The position numbers and the translations under genes are program-made. From Lachnospiraceae bacterium (lineage in GTDB: Bacteria > Bacillota > Clostridia > Lachnospirales > Lachnospiraceae): a stretch of 61,359 bases of DNA. The stretch covers positions 1 through 61,359 of the forward strand of contig CAJTCV010000023.1 in assembly GCA_910574805.1 (NCBI GenBank). The letters are read 5' to 3'. How positions within the stretch are numbered: position 1 is the first letter of the stretch; the number at the start of each line of letters is the position of its first letter. The notes under the pieces were generated by a model, which saw nothing but the letters and a program-made list of their open reading frames with translations, made no database searches and had not been told where the DNA came from. This document shows positions 1-8,335 of this stretch, piece by piece.

Positions 1-83
1 TGAAATTGTATTTCTGCCTGTAAGAATAAAAAGGACCTGGGTATGTCCAAAATCCTGAAAATAATGAATCTGTTATTATTGGT

Positions 84-104
84 CGCTAAATCCGCCCTTT
101 AACG
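84..104 (+). other. Putative tyrosine-recombinase core site R1
   Basis: Left arm CGCTAAA (84-90), spacer TCCGCCC (91-97) and right arm TTTAACG (98-104). The right arm is the reverse complement of the left in six of seven bases. The 7-7-7 layout is typical of tyrosine-recombinase crossover sites. The same spacer recurs at 23552-23558 and 40770-40776, and inverted at 42462-42468 next to a recombinase gene. R1 is directly repeated with R2 and R3. The 83 bases to its left hold no gene I can recognise; by analogy they should be the leader of a leftward operon beyond the window edge. Confidence 0.6.
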
Positions 105-114
105 TCTCCACCCC

Positions 115-145
115 AAAAAGCCCGGAAAACTGGTCATTTTCGGGG
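115..145 (-). terminator. Leftward terminator-like hairpin beside R1
   Basis: Read on the minus strand, CCCGAAAA (144-137) pairs with TTTTCCGGG (129-121) with one bulged base and a 7-nt loop, and a run of five T follows (119-115). It lies only 10 bp from R1 and faces the region left of R1. It should stop leftward transcripts before they cross the site. R2 has the same hairpin, and R3 has a stronger version. Confidence 0.5.
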
Positions 146-354
146 TATTTTGACCATGATAGTGACTGCGGATTGCCGGAAGATCCGTGGTTTTCAAAGC
201 TTGATTTTTCCATGATTTTTTATTGATTTTTCCAATAGCATCTGCGAAAACGTTCAGAACCTTCGCACGGAATTCCGCCTTGTGGCGCAGGTGATATCAT
301 GATAAAATACAGATATAAGCAATAGGGGCAATGGAAGAGAGGTGTGCATAACAT

Positions 355-1929
355 ATGGGAATCTATGTAAATCCGGGAAATTCTTCATTTAAAAAGGCTG
401 TAAATTCAAAGATTTATATTGATAAAACAGAACTGATCGCATCTGTTAATGACAGGATTGGCACATCAGATTGTTTTTTGTGTGTCAGCCGTCCGCGACG
501 TTTTGGAAAGTCCATGGCAGCGGATATGCTTGCAGCATACTACAGTAGAGGCTGTGATTCCTGTACTTTGTTTGCCGGAAAAAGAATAGCGGAAGAGTCA
601 TCCTTTAAAATGCATCTGAATCAGCATTTGGTGATCCGGCTGGATATCCAGCGTTTTTTGTTTGATGAATCCCATCTGGATATTTTTATTGATGAAATTC
701 AGGATAGGATCATTCAGGAACTCAGGGAAGTATATGACGGAAACTTTCAATGCGGCCCATACAGGCTTCCTGGCACTTTGGAGCAGATCCATGCACATAC
801 AGGAGACAATTTTATATTTATTATTGATGAGTGGGACTGTGTATTTCGGATCGCAAAAGACCGTATTGAAATCCAGAAAAAATATCTGGATTTTCTGCGT
901 GGACTTTTTAAGGGTGCAGAATACGTAGAGCTTGCCTACATGACCGGAATCCTTCCCATAAAAAAATACGGCGAACATTCTGCCATCAATATTTTCAATG
1001 AATATTCCATGATCGAACCAAAAGATCTGGGAGAATATTTTGGCTTTACTGAGACAGAAGTGAGAGAGCAGTGCAACGAATATGGTGCAGATTATGAAGA
1101 AATGAAAAAATGGTATGACGGTTACCAGCTGGATGAACTCCTGATCTATAATCCGAAATCAGTTGTCGACGCATTGATGTGGAAAGACTTTCAGAGCTAC
1201 TGGACCGGCACAGAGACTTATGAAGCACTGAAAGTCTATATTGATCTGAACTTTGACGGTCTGAAAGAAGCAGTCATTAAAATGCTGGGAAATGGACGCT
1301 GCAGAATCAACACCCGGAAATTTCAGAATGATATGACCACATTTCATACGAAAGACGATGTGCTTACTCTCCTGATCCATCTTGGATATCTGACATATGA
1401 CAGAAAGACCAGAGAAGCATTTATTCCAAATCAGGAGATCGCGCAGGAATTTCAGAATGCGATTGAGGGACCCGCATGGGACGGGGTAATCCGTTCGCTG
1501 GAACAGTCAGCGGATCTCCTCGAATGTACATGGAAGATGGATGGAAAGGCTGTGGCAGGCCGCCTGGAAACGATTCACAGCGAAACCACATCCATTCTCA
1601 AATACAACGATGAGAATTCCCTTACCTGTACGATTCTCATGGCCTATTACAGTGCACAGGCATATTATATGAAACCGATTATGGAACTGCCGGGCGGAAA
1701 GGGTCTTGCAGATGTGGTTTATCTTCCGAAAAGAGAGGTGGAAAAGCCGGCGCTGGTCATCGAATTGAAATGGAAGAAATCTGCCGAAGGAGCGATCCGG
1801 CAGATGAAAGATCGGAATTACGCTTCATGGATCGAAGGCTATACTGGGGATATTCTCCTGGTGGGGATTAATTATGATGAGAAAAAGGGACATGAATGCG
1901 TGATTGAGAAATTTAAGAAACAGATGTAA
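355..1929 (+). CDS. AAA-ATPase-like protein with C-terminal PD-(D/E)XK nuclease-like domain (copy 1)
   Basis: 524 aa, the usual size for this family (AAA-ATPase-like plus PD-(D/E)XK nuclease superfamily). The N-terminal half has a P-loop-like SRPRRFGKS near residue 45-55 and a Walker B-like FIFIIDEWD near 155-165. The C-terminus has ADVVY followed about 15 residues later by ELKWKK, matching the D...ExK signature of PD-(D/E)XK nucleases. The cellular role of the family is not established. The ATG at 355 follows GGAAGAGAGG. Residues of about 203-443 are nearly identical to the copy at 23815, whereas both ends diverge, which points to gene conversion. The gene starts directly beside recombination-like site R1 and is convergent with licB. 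Confidence 0.85.
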   Translation: MGIYVNPGNSSFKKAVNSKIYIDKTELIASVNDRIGTSDCFLCVSRPRRFGKSMAADMLAAYYSRGCDSCTLFAGKRIAEESSFKMHLNQHLVIRLDIQRFLFDESHLDIFIDEIQDRIIQELREVYDGNFQCGPYRLPGTLEQIHAHTGDNFIFIIDEWDCVFRIAKDRIEIQKKYLDFLRGLFKGAEYVELAYMTGILPIKKYGEHSAINIFNEYSMIEPKDLGEYFGFTETEVREQCNEYGADYEEMKKWYDGYQLDELLIYNPKSVVDALMWKDFQSYWTGTETYEALKVYIDLNFDGLKEAVIKMLGNGRCRINTRKFQNDMTTFHTKDDVLTLLIHLGYLTYDRKTREAFIPNQEIAQEFQNAIEGPAWDGVIRSLEQSADLLECTWKMDGKAVAGRLETIHSETTSILKYNDENSLTCTILMAYYSAQAYYMKPIMELPGGKGLADVVYLPKREVEKPALVIELKWKKSAEGAIRQMKDRNYASWIEGYTGDILLVGINYDEKKGHECVIEKFKKQM

Positions 1930-1961
1930 AAGAAATCAGGATTGGAGATAAATCTGAATTT

Positions 1962-2001
1962 CCATGTAACATAAACGTCAACTGCCATTTATGTTACATG
2001 G
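1962..2001. repeat. 14-bp perfect inverted repeat between convergent genes
   Basis: Arms CCATGTAACATAAA (1962-1975) and TTTATGTTACATGG (1988-2001) are perfect complements around a 12-nt loop. It lies between the convergent ends of the AAA-ATPase gene and licB. It could act as a bidirectional terminator or a barrier hairpin, but no clear T tract follows on either strand. Confidence 0.75.
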
Positions 2002-2045
2002 ATCTGCCATCAATAACGTCATATTTATCGGGCATATTTTTACAA

Positions 2046-2996
2046 TTAATTATCATTATTTCCAAACAATTCTTTAAAATCTGCCGCTGCAAGTATACCG
2101 CATATAATTACAATTGCTGCACATAAAATTGTCACAGGCGTTAAAACACTGGTGTCATGCAAAATAAGAACAGTGAAAACGATTGCCCATGCCGAGTAAG
2201 AGACGTTCAAAGCCATTGCTTTTGATGCACCAATATCTGCGATTGCTTTGTAATAAAATAAATAAGAAACAGTGGCAAAAAAGGCCGCTAAAATGATTAT
2301 CAGCAACAATCGGCCATTATTGCCATCAAATAAATCAACGGTAAATCTCCAGCCTTTCAATACAGGCAAAATAAAGATTCCATAAACCAAAGCAGATGTC
2401 GTCTGTCTGATTTGAAGCGCATATTCATCTTTTACTTCCGGGTCCTGCAGACATTTAGCCAGAATTACGGCTTCTATTCCCCATCCAAAAGCGCACATCA
2501 GTGCTCCGATTACACCAAGAACAAAATTTGACATATCAAGTTCCGGAGAATAACTGAGACCATATACACCAAACAGTGTTATCAGCAATAAAATCCAACG
2601 ATACCACTGCATTTTTTCTTTCAAAAAGAGATAGGCCAATACTGCGCCAATCGCCGGGAAAATCGCACTTGCTACAGCTCCAATAGATGCTCCCATATAA
2701 TTTACCGCCATAACATATCCTGTCATACCTACCGGTCCGCCAATTACAGCAGCAATGACAACAAACTTTCCGCTTTTTGTTTTTGCCAATGCATACCAGA
2801 CATTTTTGGCATTTCCACGAATGCCATTATAAAATGCCGCCCATATGGATGAACATGCATCATGCAAAAATGTGCTGACAAACGGTGCCAGAAATATTGC
2901 TTCCTCTGTTGCCGTAAATGGTGTCATAGATAGCGCAATTCCCAAAATAATGGTCTCTAATGCCCATGTAATACCTGCTATTATACCATATATCAT
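2046..2996 (-). CDS. licB: LicB-like choline transporter (DMT/EamA family)
   Basis: 316 aa with about ten hydrophobic segments in two EamA-type halves, a membrane permease of the drug/metabolite transporter superfamily. In Haemophilus-type lic systems LicB imports choline for phosphocholine decoration. Here it is the last gene of a leftward operon after the LicA-like kinase, whose stop it overlaps by 4 bp (ATGA type). The operon context (licC, licA) and the N-terminus ending in ITWALETIILGIALS support LicB over other EamA permeases. Substrate is inferred from context. Confidence 0.82.
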   Translation of the reverse strand: MIYGIIAGITWALETIILGIALSMTPFTATEEAIFLAPFVSTFLHDACSSIWAAFYNGIRGNAKNVWYALAKTKSGKFVVIAAVIGGPVGMTGYVMAVNYMGASIGAVASAIFPAIGAVLAYLFLKEKMQWYRWILLLITLFGVYGLSYSPELDMSNFVLGVIGALMCAFGWGIEAVILAKCLQDPEVKDEYALQIRQTTSALVYGIFILPVLKGWRFTVDLFDGNNGRLLLIIILAAFFATVSYLFYYKAIADIGASKAMALNVSYSAWAIVFTVLILHDTSVLTPVTILCAAIVIICGILAAADFKELFGNNDN

Positions 2997-3910
2997 TTTT
3001 TATCCTCCTGAATATGATTATATTCGTCGATGTTTCTTTTCAGTCTGTTATACCTTTCGGATGCCCAGTCTTCCATTGGTTGTCCGTCATACGGCACCCG
3101 AGTCTTTGCCCATAAAGTCCAGAGAAAATCTACATATATCTTTCCTGCCAGAAAGTGTTTCCAGTCAATTTCTCTGATTTCTCTTCCTAAATATTCTTTC
3201 AGCAGTTTTTCATCCAGGACATGATCAAATCCTGCTTCAATGGAGACGTCTGCAAGATCCCACATGCTGTCGTTCATGCCTGCGTACTCCCAGTCTATCA
3301 GATACATCCTCCCTTCATTTCCCTGTGTCACCCAGTTCTCACAAAGTGCATCGTTATGACACGAGACAATCTGAATATCACATATATGGTCAATTTCTGC
3401 TTTGATTCCCATTACAATTTTTTTGACATCCAAATAGTCTGTATACATGGCTACTTTATTCTCGGTAATAATCTTTTCATAGCCTTCAGCCATGTCAAAT
3501 ACATCGAAAGGGACTCCCGTGTCAACTCCGCTGGCATGAAGTTTTTTAAATATTTCGGCCATTTGCTTTATATGACTTTCGGTTTTAAGAGAATCGGCAG
3601 ACATAGTTACTGCATCCAATATGTATTCTGTCACTTTTGAGCCATCATCTCCAAAATATAGACATTTTGCATCAATATCCAGATCGCATGCCAGTCGGGT
3701 ACTGATCTTTTCATCCGCACGGACAATCAACTCTTCTGTACCATCCCCTGGAATACGTACCACATATTCCCTTCCGTTTTTCATGGTAACATGATAGGTG
3801 TGATTAGTAAGTCCTCCCATTCTTTCAATACTGTGATAACTTTCTCCTATAATTTCTTCACACAATATTCTGGCTTTCTCCAGATCTTTCTCAACAATTA
3901 CTTTTTGCAT
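2993..3910 (-). CDS. licA: LicA-like choline kinase
   Basis: Choline/ethanolamine kinase-family phosphotransferase that would make phosphocholine in the cytoplasm. The catalytic signature HNDALCENW and the downstream metal-binding IDWEYAGMNDSMWDLAD are both present in the C-terminal half. An earlier in-frame start at 3994 would overlap licC. I chose the ATG at 3910 because it follows AGGAGAG at good spacing and gives the usual N-terminus (MQKVIVEKDLEKA), about 305 aa. It lies directly after licC and before licB. A second kinase domain is found in the fusion protein at 4786-6543. Confidence 0.87.
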   Translation of the reverse strand: MQKVIVEKDLEKARILCEEIIGESYHSIERMGGLTNHTYHVTMKNGREYVVRIPGDGTEELIVRADEKISTRLACDLDIDAKCLYFGDDGSKVTEYILDAVTMSADSLKTESHIKQMAEIFKKLHASGVDTGVPFDVFDMAEGYEKIITENKVAMYTDYLDVKKIVMGIKAEIDHICDIQIVSCHNDALCENWVTQGNEGRMYLIDWEYAGMNDSMWDLADVSIEAGFDHVLDEKLLKEYLGREIREIDWKHFLAGKIYVDFLWTLWAKTRVPYDGQPMEDWASERYNRLKRNIDEYNHIQEDKK

Positions 3911-3911
3911 T

Positions 3912-4784
3912 TCAAACTCTCCTGATTTTTTTCGTTTTGTAAATATACTCGTAACAATTTTCCTTAACCATAAATGTAAATCCGGTTGCGGCATTGTTCG
4001 AACTTCTGATTGCCTGAATGGTTGTTATATCTGCTTCCGGGCTTTGCAGTTCCCGGGCGATTGCCTTTAATATCCTGGAACGGGTATTATTTATATAACT
4101 GCTGTCGAACAGTCTAAGCTCATCCAGCGTGTCAAATTCAAAAATATAATTGTCCGGATATTTTTGTATTTTCAGTTTTAATTCATCCAGATGAGCGGCA
4201 TAAATACTTTCCCATAATAAATTTTTTGTTTCAGGCATTTCGTAAACAGCTTCTAAAATTTCAATAAATTTTCTGCTGAATTTTTCGCTCCAGAATGCAT
4301 GCCCCAACATATACCATGCATTTTTTCCTCCAATCGTAACCTCGCAGACATTTCCCTCTGAATCCGCTTTCATACACCATTCTGTTGTTTCCCTATTTGC
4401 ATATACAGCAGCATAATATGCATCTGATACTTCTTTTTCAAACGGATTTTCGCAAAAATAATTGTCTGCCGAACATATATAGGTATTGTTCAAAAACGAT
4501 TTTGCTGCATAAATACTTCCGTTATTATTTCTTGATAAATACTCTTCATTCTCAACTATCACTACTCCAAATTTGTTATTCAAATATTCAAACTGCTCTT
4601 TTTTATATCCAACAACGACTATAATCTGCCGTATTCCCGCCTGCTGTAATTGCCTGATCTGTCGCTCTATCAAAATCTCTCCTTTGACTTCTATGAGTGC
4701 TTTCGGCATTTCATAGGATAATGGCGCAAATCTGCTTGATGTACCAGCTGCCATAATAATTGCATTGTCCACTTTGTATGACAT
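3912..4784 (-). CDS. licC: LicC-like CTP:phosphocholine cytidylyltransferase
   Basis: 290 aa sugar-nucleotidyltransferase fold. The N-terminal loop IIMAAGTSSRFAPLSYEMPK carries the nucleotide-binding G-x-x-x-R and the conserved K of the LicC family, followed by IEVKGEILIERQI. It should condense CTP and phosphocholine to CDP-choline, the donor for LicD. The C-terminal 60 residues are a small extra segment beyond the catalytic domain. It follows the fusion gene by 1 bp and ends 1 bp before licA, so the four genes form one transcript. Confidence 0.85.
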   Translation of the reverse strand: MSYKVDNAIIMAAGTSSRFAPLSYEMPKALIEVKGEILIERQIRQLQQAGIRQIIVVVGYKKEQFEYLNNKFGVVIVENEEYLSRNNNGSIYAAKSFLNNTYICSADNYFCENPFEKEVSDAYYAAVYANRETTEWCMKADSEGNVCEVTIGGKNAWYMLGHAFWSEKFSRKFIEILEAVYEMPETKNLLWESIYAAHLDELKLKIQKYPDNYIFEFDTLDELRLFDSSYINNTRSRILKAIARELQSPEADITTIQAIRSSNNAATGFTFMVKENCYEYIYKTKKIRRV

Positions 4785-4785
4785 T

Positions 4786-6543
4786 TTATTCCCCCAACTC
4801 TGTTTTTGCTAACTTATAATAATCCTTCGCATACCTGTACTGCCGCAGAGAATATTCTCCGAATTCTACTCCGAGATTTCTCTTATATTCACACCAGTTG
4901 CTCCAGAGCAGACCACAGACTGCTATATAGCAGTAAATTTTTTTATGAATATTGTGCGGACATTCACCTTCAAAATACAGATTAATCAGCCGGTCAATTT
5001 GTCTCTTATCATAAAGTGAATAGATGCAAAACATGGCGATATCCACATGGGGATCCTGCATCGCTGCATATTCCCAATCTGTCAGCTGGAGATGGAGGTC
5101 GCCTTCTGTACAGTTATCAAACAGAAAATTATCCGGAACAGCATCAATATGCGTAAGCGACTTTTCTGTAATATTTGCTTCTATGAATGTTTTCAGTGAT
5201 AAAACATTTTGTTTTGTTTTTACATAATCTTTATATATAGAGGGTTTTCCCTGCCATAACGACTCGTAAAAATCGATTTTTTTAAATATATCAAATTCAT
5301 GTTCTACATGCAGTTTCCTGTTATGAAACATTCTCAATTTTTTCATACATTCTTTGAGATCGTCAACATTCGAAGGATCACAGCATCTTACTCCTTCAAT
5401 ATAGCGGGTAATTTTGTATCCATTTTCAGGATTTATGTATACCGGATCATCACATAACCCCATGCCATGAATCGTATTGTATACCTCAGTTTCCTCCTTC
5501 CTGTTGATCAACTGTTCGGTTCCTTCACCTGGGATTCGCATAATATATTTTTCTTTCCTGACCGTAAACAAAAAAGAGCGGTTGGTCATCCCTTTTTTCA
5601 GCACTTCTATATCATATATTTCTCCTTTTTTGACGTTCAATTTTTCACAAATTACAGAAATTGCGTTTGACTGTAACTGATTGGAGTCTTCATCCAGTTC
5701 CCGCAGCTGCTCATACGTATTTATTTCTACTACATCCGCAGCATGAACCACCCGCGCCTGAACAATCATCCGGTCTCCGTCATACAGAGCTTCTTCCCAA
5801 AAGGAACCGTCATACCTGCTGTTTATACATAATTTTGTAATCCTGTCTCTGACAGTACAGGCAGCTTCTTCTGTGAGATAGGATATGCCGATCATGGCAT
5901 TGCCGCCACTGGAATCCGGGACCGTGACAAGTTCCATTTTCCGATTTACACGCACATCACTGTTGTTGTCTACCAGATCAGATACCATATACCACGAATA
6001 CAATTCATTTTTTCTAAATGGATTTCTGTCACACCAGACATCGCATGGAACCACATATGAATTTGATAAATGCTCCAAAGCCAGTTTTAAAGAATGGAGA
6101 TTGTTTTTCAATGCATATGTTTCGTTGACAATCAAGTGCACATTAAACTCATCTATCAAATATTCAAATTGTTCTTTCATAAATCCAACTACGATATAGA
6201 TTTCGTTGATTCCAACCTCGTGAAGATGTCGAATAGTCCTTTCTATTAACGGTTCTCCATTAATTTCCATCAAGGCTTTGGGCCCCTGTGTATTGATCGG
6301 AACCATTCGCATACCGAATCCCGCCGCAAGAATAATCGCATTTCTCGGCGCTTTATCACGGAATTCTTTCCGGGCCCTGTCGGTAAGCCTGATATCATCA
6401 TCAAGGTACCCTTCTTTTATCAGATTTTTGATAGAACGGTTTACAACCCCCAGTGAATGGCCACTGAATTCAGAGAGGATTCGCTGGTTGATGAAGGGTT
6501 CTAACTGTAGTGCGGATAAGATGTCTCGCTCCTGTTTGTTCAT
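4786..6543 (-). CDS. Fusion protein: winged-helix domain, LicC-like cytidylyltransferase and LicA-like kinase
   Basis: 585 aa with three parts. Residues 1-65 look like a winged helix-turn-helix (ERDILSALQLEPFINQRIL, then SLGVVNRSIKNLIKEGYLD). Residues of about 70-290 are a nucleotidyltransferase (AIILAAGFGMRMVPINTQGPK). Residues of about 300-585 are a choline-kinase-like domain with HIDAVPDNFLFD and TDWEYAAMQDPHVDIA. One chain could thus make and activate phosphocholine or a related amino alcohol such as phosphoethanolamine. The DNA-binding-like head may let it sense or regulate the operon, but that is inference. It is the first gene of the lic operon; AAGAGGAAAAT precedes the ATG. Confidence 0.83.
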   Translation of the reverse strand: MNKQERDILSALQLEPFINQRILSEFSGHSLGVVNRSIKNLIKEGYLDDDIRLTDRARKEFRDKAPRNAIILAAGFGMRMVPINTQGPKALMEINGEPLIERTIRHLHEVGINEIYIVVGFMKEQFEYLIDEFNVHLIVNETYALKNNLHSLKLALEHLSNSYVVPCDVWCDRNPFRKNELYSWYMVSDLVDNNSDVRVNRKMELVTVPDSSGGNAMIGISYLTEEAACTVRDRITKLCINSRYDGSFWEEALYDGDRMIVQARVVHAADVVEINTYEQLRELDEDSNQLQSNAISVICEKLNVKKGEIYDIEVLKKGMTNRSFLFTVRKEKYIMRIPGEGTEQLINRKEETEVYNTIHGMGLCDDPVYINPENGYKITRYIEGVRCCDPSNVDDLKECMKKLRMFHNRKLHVEHEFDIFKKIDFYESLWQGKPSIYKDYVKTKQNVLSLKTFIEANITEKSLTHIDAVPDNFLFDNCTEGDLHLQLTDWEYAAMQDPHVDIAMFCIYSLYDKRQIDRLINLYFEGECPHNIHKKIYCYIAVCGLLWSNWCEYKRNLGVEFGEYSLRQYRYAKDYYKLAKTELGE

Positions 6544-6889
6544 ATTTTCCTCTTTTCTTAATTTTCATGATTTTATATTTTTATATTTTCGTGAACAAAT
6601 GACAAATTAATAATATCATATAAGCAGGCAAAAAGATAGATGGAACATATGTTTGAATTTGCTCATTATACGAAATCCTTTTCATTTATATGGTTAATAA
6701 TTTCAAGGATCTGCTTCAAAATAAAAATTCAACTTGTAAAACAACAGATAACATAGTCCGCCTCAAAAAACTGGAAGAACAGAAGGACGGAGAAACATGC
6801 CATCTGTTGTAGCAGGTCTTGCGCAAAATAATGTTTTAACACAGTTGCAAAATAATATATAACATACGACATCAGTGAGTGAATGTTTC
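6544..6889. other. Intergenic region upstream of the lic operon
   Basis: 346 bp without a convincing gene. It must hold the 5' end of the leftward lic operon if that operon is transcribed separately from the HAD gene. On the minus strand there are AT-rich stretches near 6560-6610 with TTGTCA and TATAAA-like boxes, but the spacing is poor, so I do not call a promoter. A 21-codon reading frame at 6797-6862 on the plus strand has no good support. Confidence 0.5.
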
Positions 6890-7522
6890 TCAACGTGTTA
6901 TAATTAACGGCAACAAGTCCTTGGGCTGTAAGATTGTTTTGAACGAATATGAACCATTCTTATGAAATCCAAATCCGTAAAGTACACCTATAAAATCTAC
7001 GTTTGCCGCACTTGCGCCAATATAGTCGTATTCACTATCCCCAACCATAACCGCATTTGAGCCCCCCATATATTCTATAACCTTTTCAATTGTTTCCTTT
7101 TTTGTCAGTGATTCAGCCTCATCCATACCAACGATTGCATCAAAATAATGATAAATATGGAAATTCTCCAGCACGGATTCTGCAATTTTCTGTTGTTTAA
7201 GTGTTGCAACCGCCAGCTTCATGCCGTTCAAACGAAGCATTTTAAGTGTATCCTCCATACCCGCATAAACACTGGCTTCATATATTGCTTTTTCCATTCC
7301 ATATTTTCTATGCGCATTCACAGCCTCCATTGCAGACATTTCCGATAACCCATAGATCTTTTTATACATTTCTTTGGGAGGCGGTCCTGCAAATTGATAT
7401 AAAATGGAATTGTCTACAGGCTCCAATCCCAATACTTGTTCCGCAAACCGCACGCTTCCGTATATGCCGGGAGATGTATCCAGAAGCGTGCCGTCAAGAT
7501 CAAAAATAACCATATTGTACAT
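6890..7522 (-). CDS. HAD-superfamily phosphatase (Gph/PgmB-like)
   Basis: 210 aa. Motif I is FDLDGTLLDTSPG, motif II falls around AVATLK, and motif IV is MVGDSEYDYIGA. A cap domain lies between motifs I and II. These are the features of small-molecule phosphatases and phosphomutases of the Gph/PgmB group. It is the last gene of the leftward run that contains the aldolase and KdsB-like enzymes. It could remove a phosphate from an intermediate there, as KdsC does in Kdo synthesis. The substrate is unknown. ATG at 7522 follows AAAGGA. Confidence 0.8.
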   Translation of the reverse strand: MYNMVIFDLDGTLLDTSPGIYGSVRFAEQVLGLEPVDNSILYQFAGPPPKEMYKKIYGLSEMSAMEAVNAHRKYGMEKAIYEASVYAGMEDTLKMLRLNGMKLAVATLKQQKIAESVLENFHIYHYFDAIVGMDEAESLTKKETIEKVIEYMGGSNAVMVGDSEYDYIGASAANVDFIGVLYGFGFHKNGSYSFKTILQPKDLLPLIITR

Positions 7523-7546
7523 TTCTATATGTCCTTTTAAACTCAG

Positions 7547-8335
7547 TTAATTACATTCTTTGATCTGTACTTCATTTGTCCTGTTATTTATCACTACCTT
7601 TGGAGATACATAAGGCTTGTATTTTCCTGAACTGCTTCTTTCAACAAGCATGTCTAATGATTTTTCGCTATCCGACAAATCTATTCCTTGCATGATGTCT
7701 GGCCCGTATTCCCACCATTGGATTTGTTTCAGGATTTCTATTTCTTTTTCCTGAAAACGCAGACGAATCAATCTGGCTGGATTACCGGCAACTATACTAT
7801 ACGGCTCAACATTTTTCGTGACTACGGCTCCCGCAGAAATCACGGCACCATCACCTATCTGTACACCATTTAAAATTGTTGCACCATAACCTATCCAGAC
7901 ATCATTTCCAATAACAGGTAATGGTTTTCGGCTGGCATCTATATATTTCTTTCTCATCAGCTTTTCGTCATGGTTATTCAAAATTGACATAAAGTCATGT
8001 GCCCAGCTTGTTTTTGCATCGTATCGAAAAACCAGGTGGTTGGATAAAAAGCTTGTGGGATGCCCCGCAAATCCAATGTTAACAGAATGTGCAAACATAC
8101 AAAAACGGCCAATACTTTGGCACTCAATGGCACAGTTTGTTGTCTCATGGTGCACGGAACGCATATTTATAAATGTAAAGGCTCCAATATGTTCTGTTTC
8201 AATCTGGCTCTTCCCTATATACAACGGAGCCTCAAGAGTGGTCTCATCAAACATTCCCCATGTCGATATCTGAGGATTTTCGCTTGTCGTTATAAGATTG
8301 CGTCCTCCCCATTGAATATTTCCCATTTCAACCAT
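7547..8335 (-). CDS. Hexapeptide-repeat acetyltransferase (CatB/XAT-like)
   Basis: Left-handed beta-helix acyltransferase. Hexapeptide-type repeats cover roughly residues 60-200, with [20 protein letters not shown] and [20 protein letters not shown] near the end of the helix, then [14 protein letters not shown]. It probably O- or N-acetylates a sugar of the polysaccharide. A longer frame begins at 8449 but overlaps the upstream gene by 120 bp. The ATG at 8335 overlaps its stop (ATGGTTGA) and is the better start, giving 262 aa. The C-terminal 40 residues follow the fold and look unstructured. Confidence 0.78.
   Translation of the reverse strand: MVEMGNIQWGGRNLITTSENPQISTWGMFDETTLEAPLYIGKSQIETEHIGAFTFINMRSVHHETTNCAIECQSIGRFCMFAHSVNIGFAGHPTSFLSNHLVFRYDAKTSWAHDFMSILNNHDEKLMRKKYIDASRKPLPVIGNDVWIGYGATILNGVQIGDGAVISAGAVVTKNVEPYSIVAGNPARLIRLRFQEKEIEILKQIQWWEYGPDIMQGIDLSDSEKSLDMLVERSSSGKYKPYVSPKVVINNRTNEVQIKECN

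Larger units (their letters stand above)
84..354 (+). repeat. Long direct repeat, copy 1 (site R1 plus AAA-ATPase upstream region)
   Basis: About 270 bp running from site R1 to the start codon of the AAA-ATPase-like gene. It is almost identical to 23545-23814; I count only a handful of differences. The first 30 bases or so also recur at 40763, where similarity then fades. The unit carries the core site, a leftward terminator-like hairpin and the ribosome binding site of the gene. This accounts for the gene-free stretch at the left end of the window. Confidence 0.9.

Noticed and set aside
662-928. Second-frame and opposite-strand reading frames inside the large genes, for example 662-928 and 2845-3177
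   Set aside because: They lie wholly within or across well-supported genes, lack family motifs and ribosome binding sites, and reflect codon bias of the real frames.
6797-6862. A 21-codon frame on the plus strand in the 6544-6889 gap
   Set aside because: It has no good ribosome binding site or conserved motif, and it opposes the direction of the operon around it.
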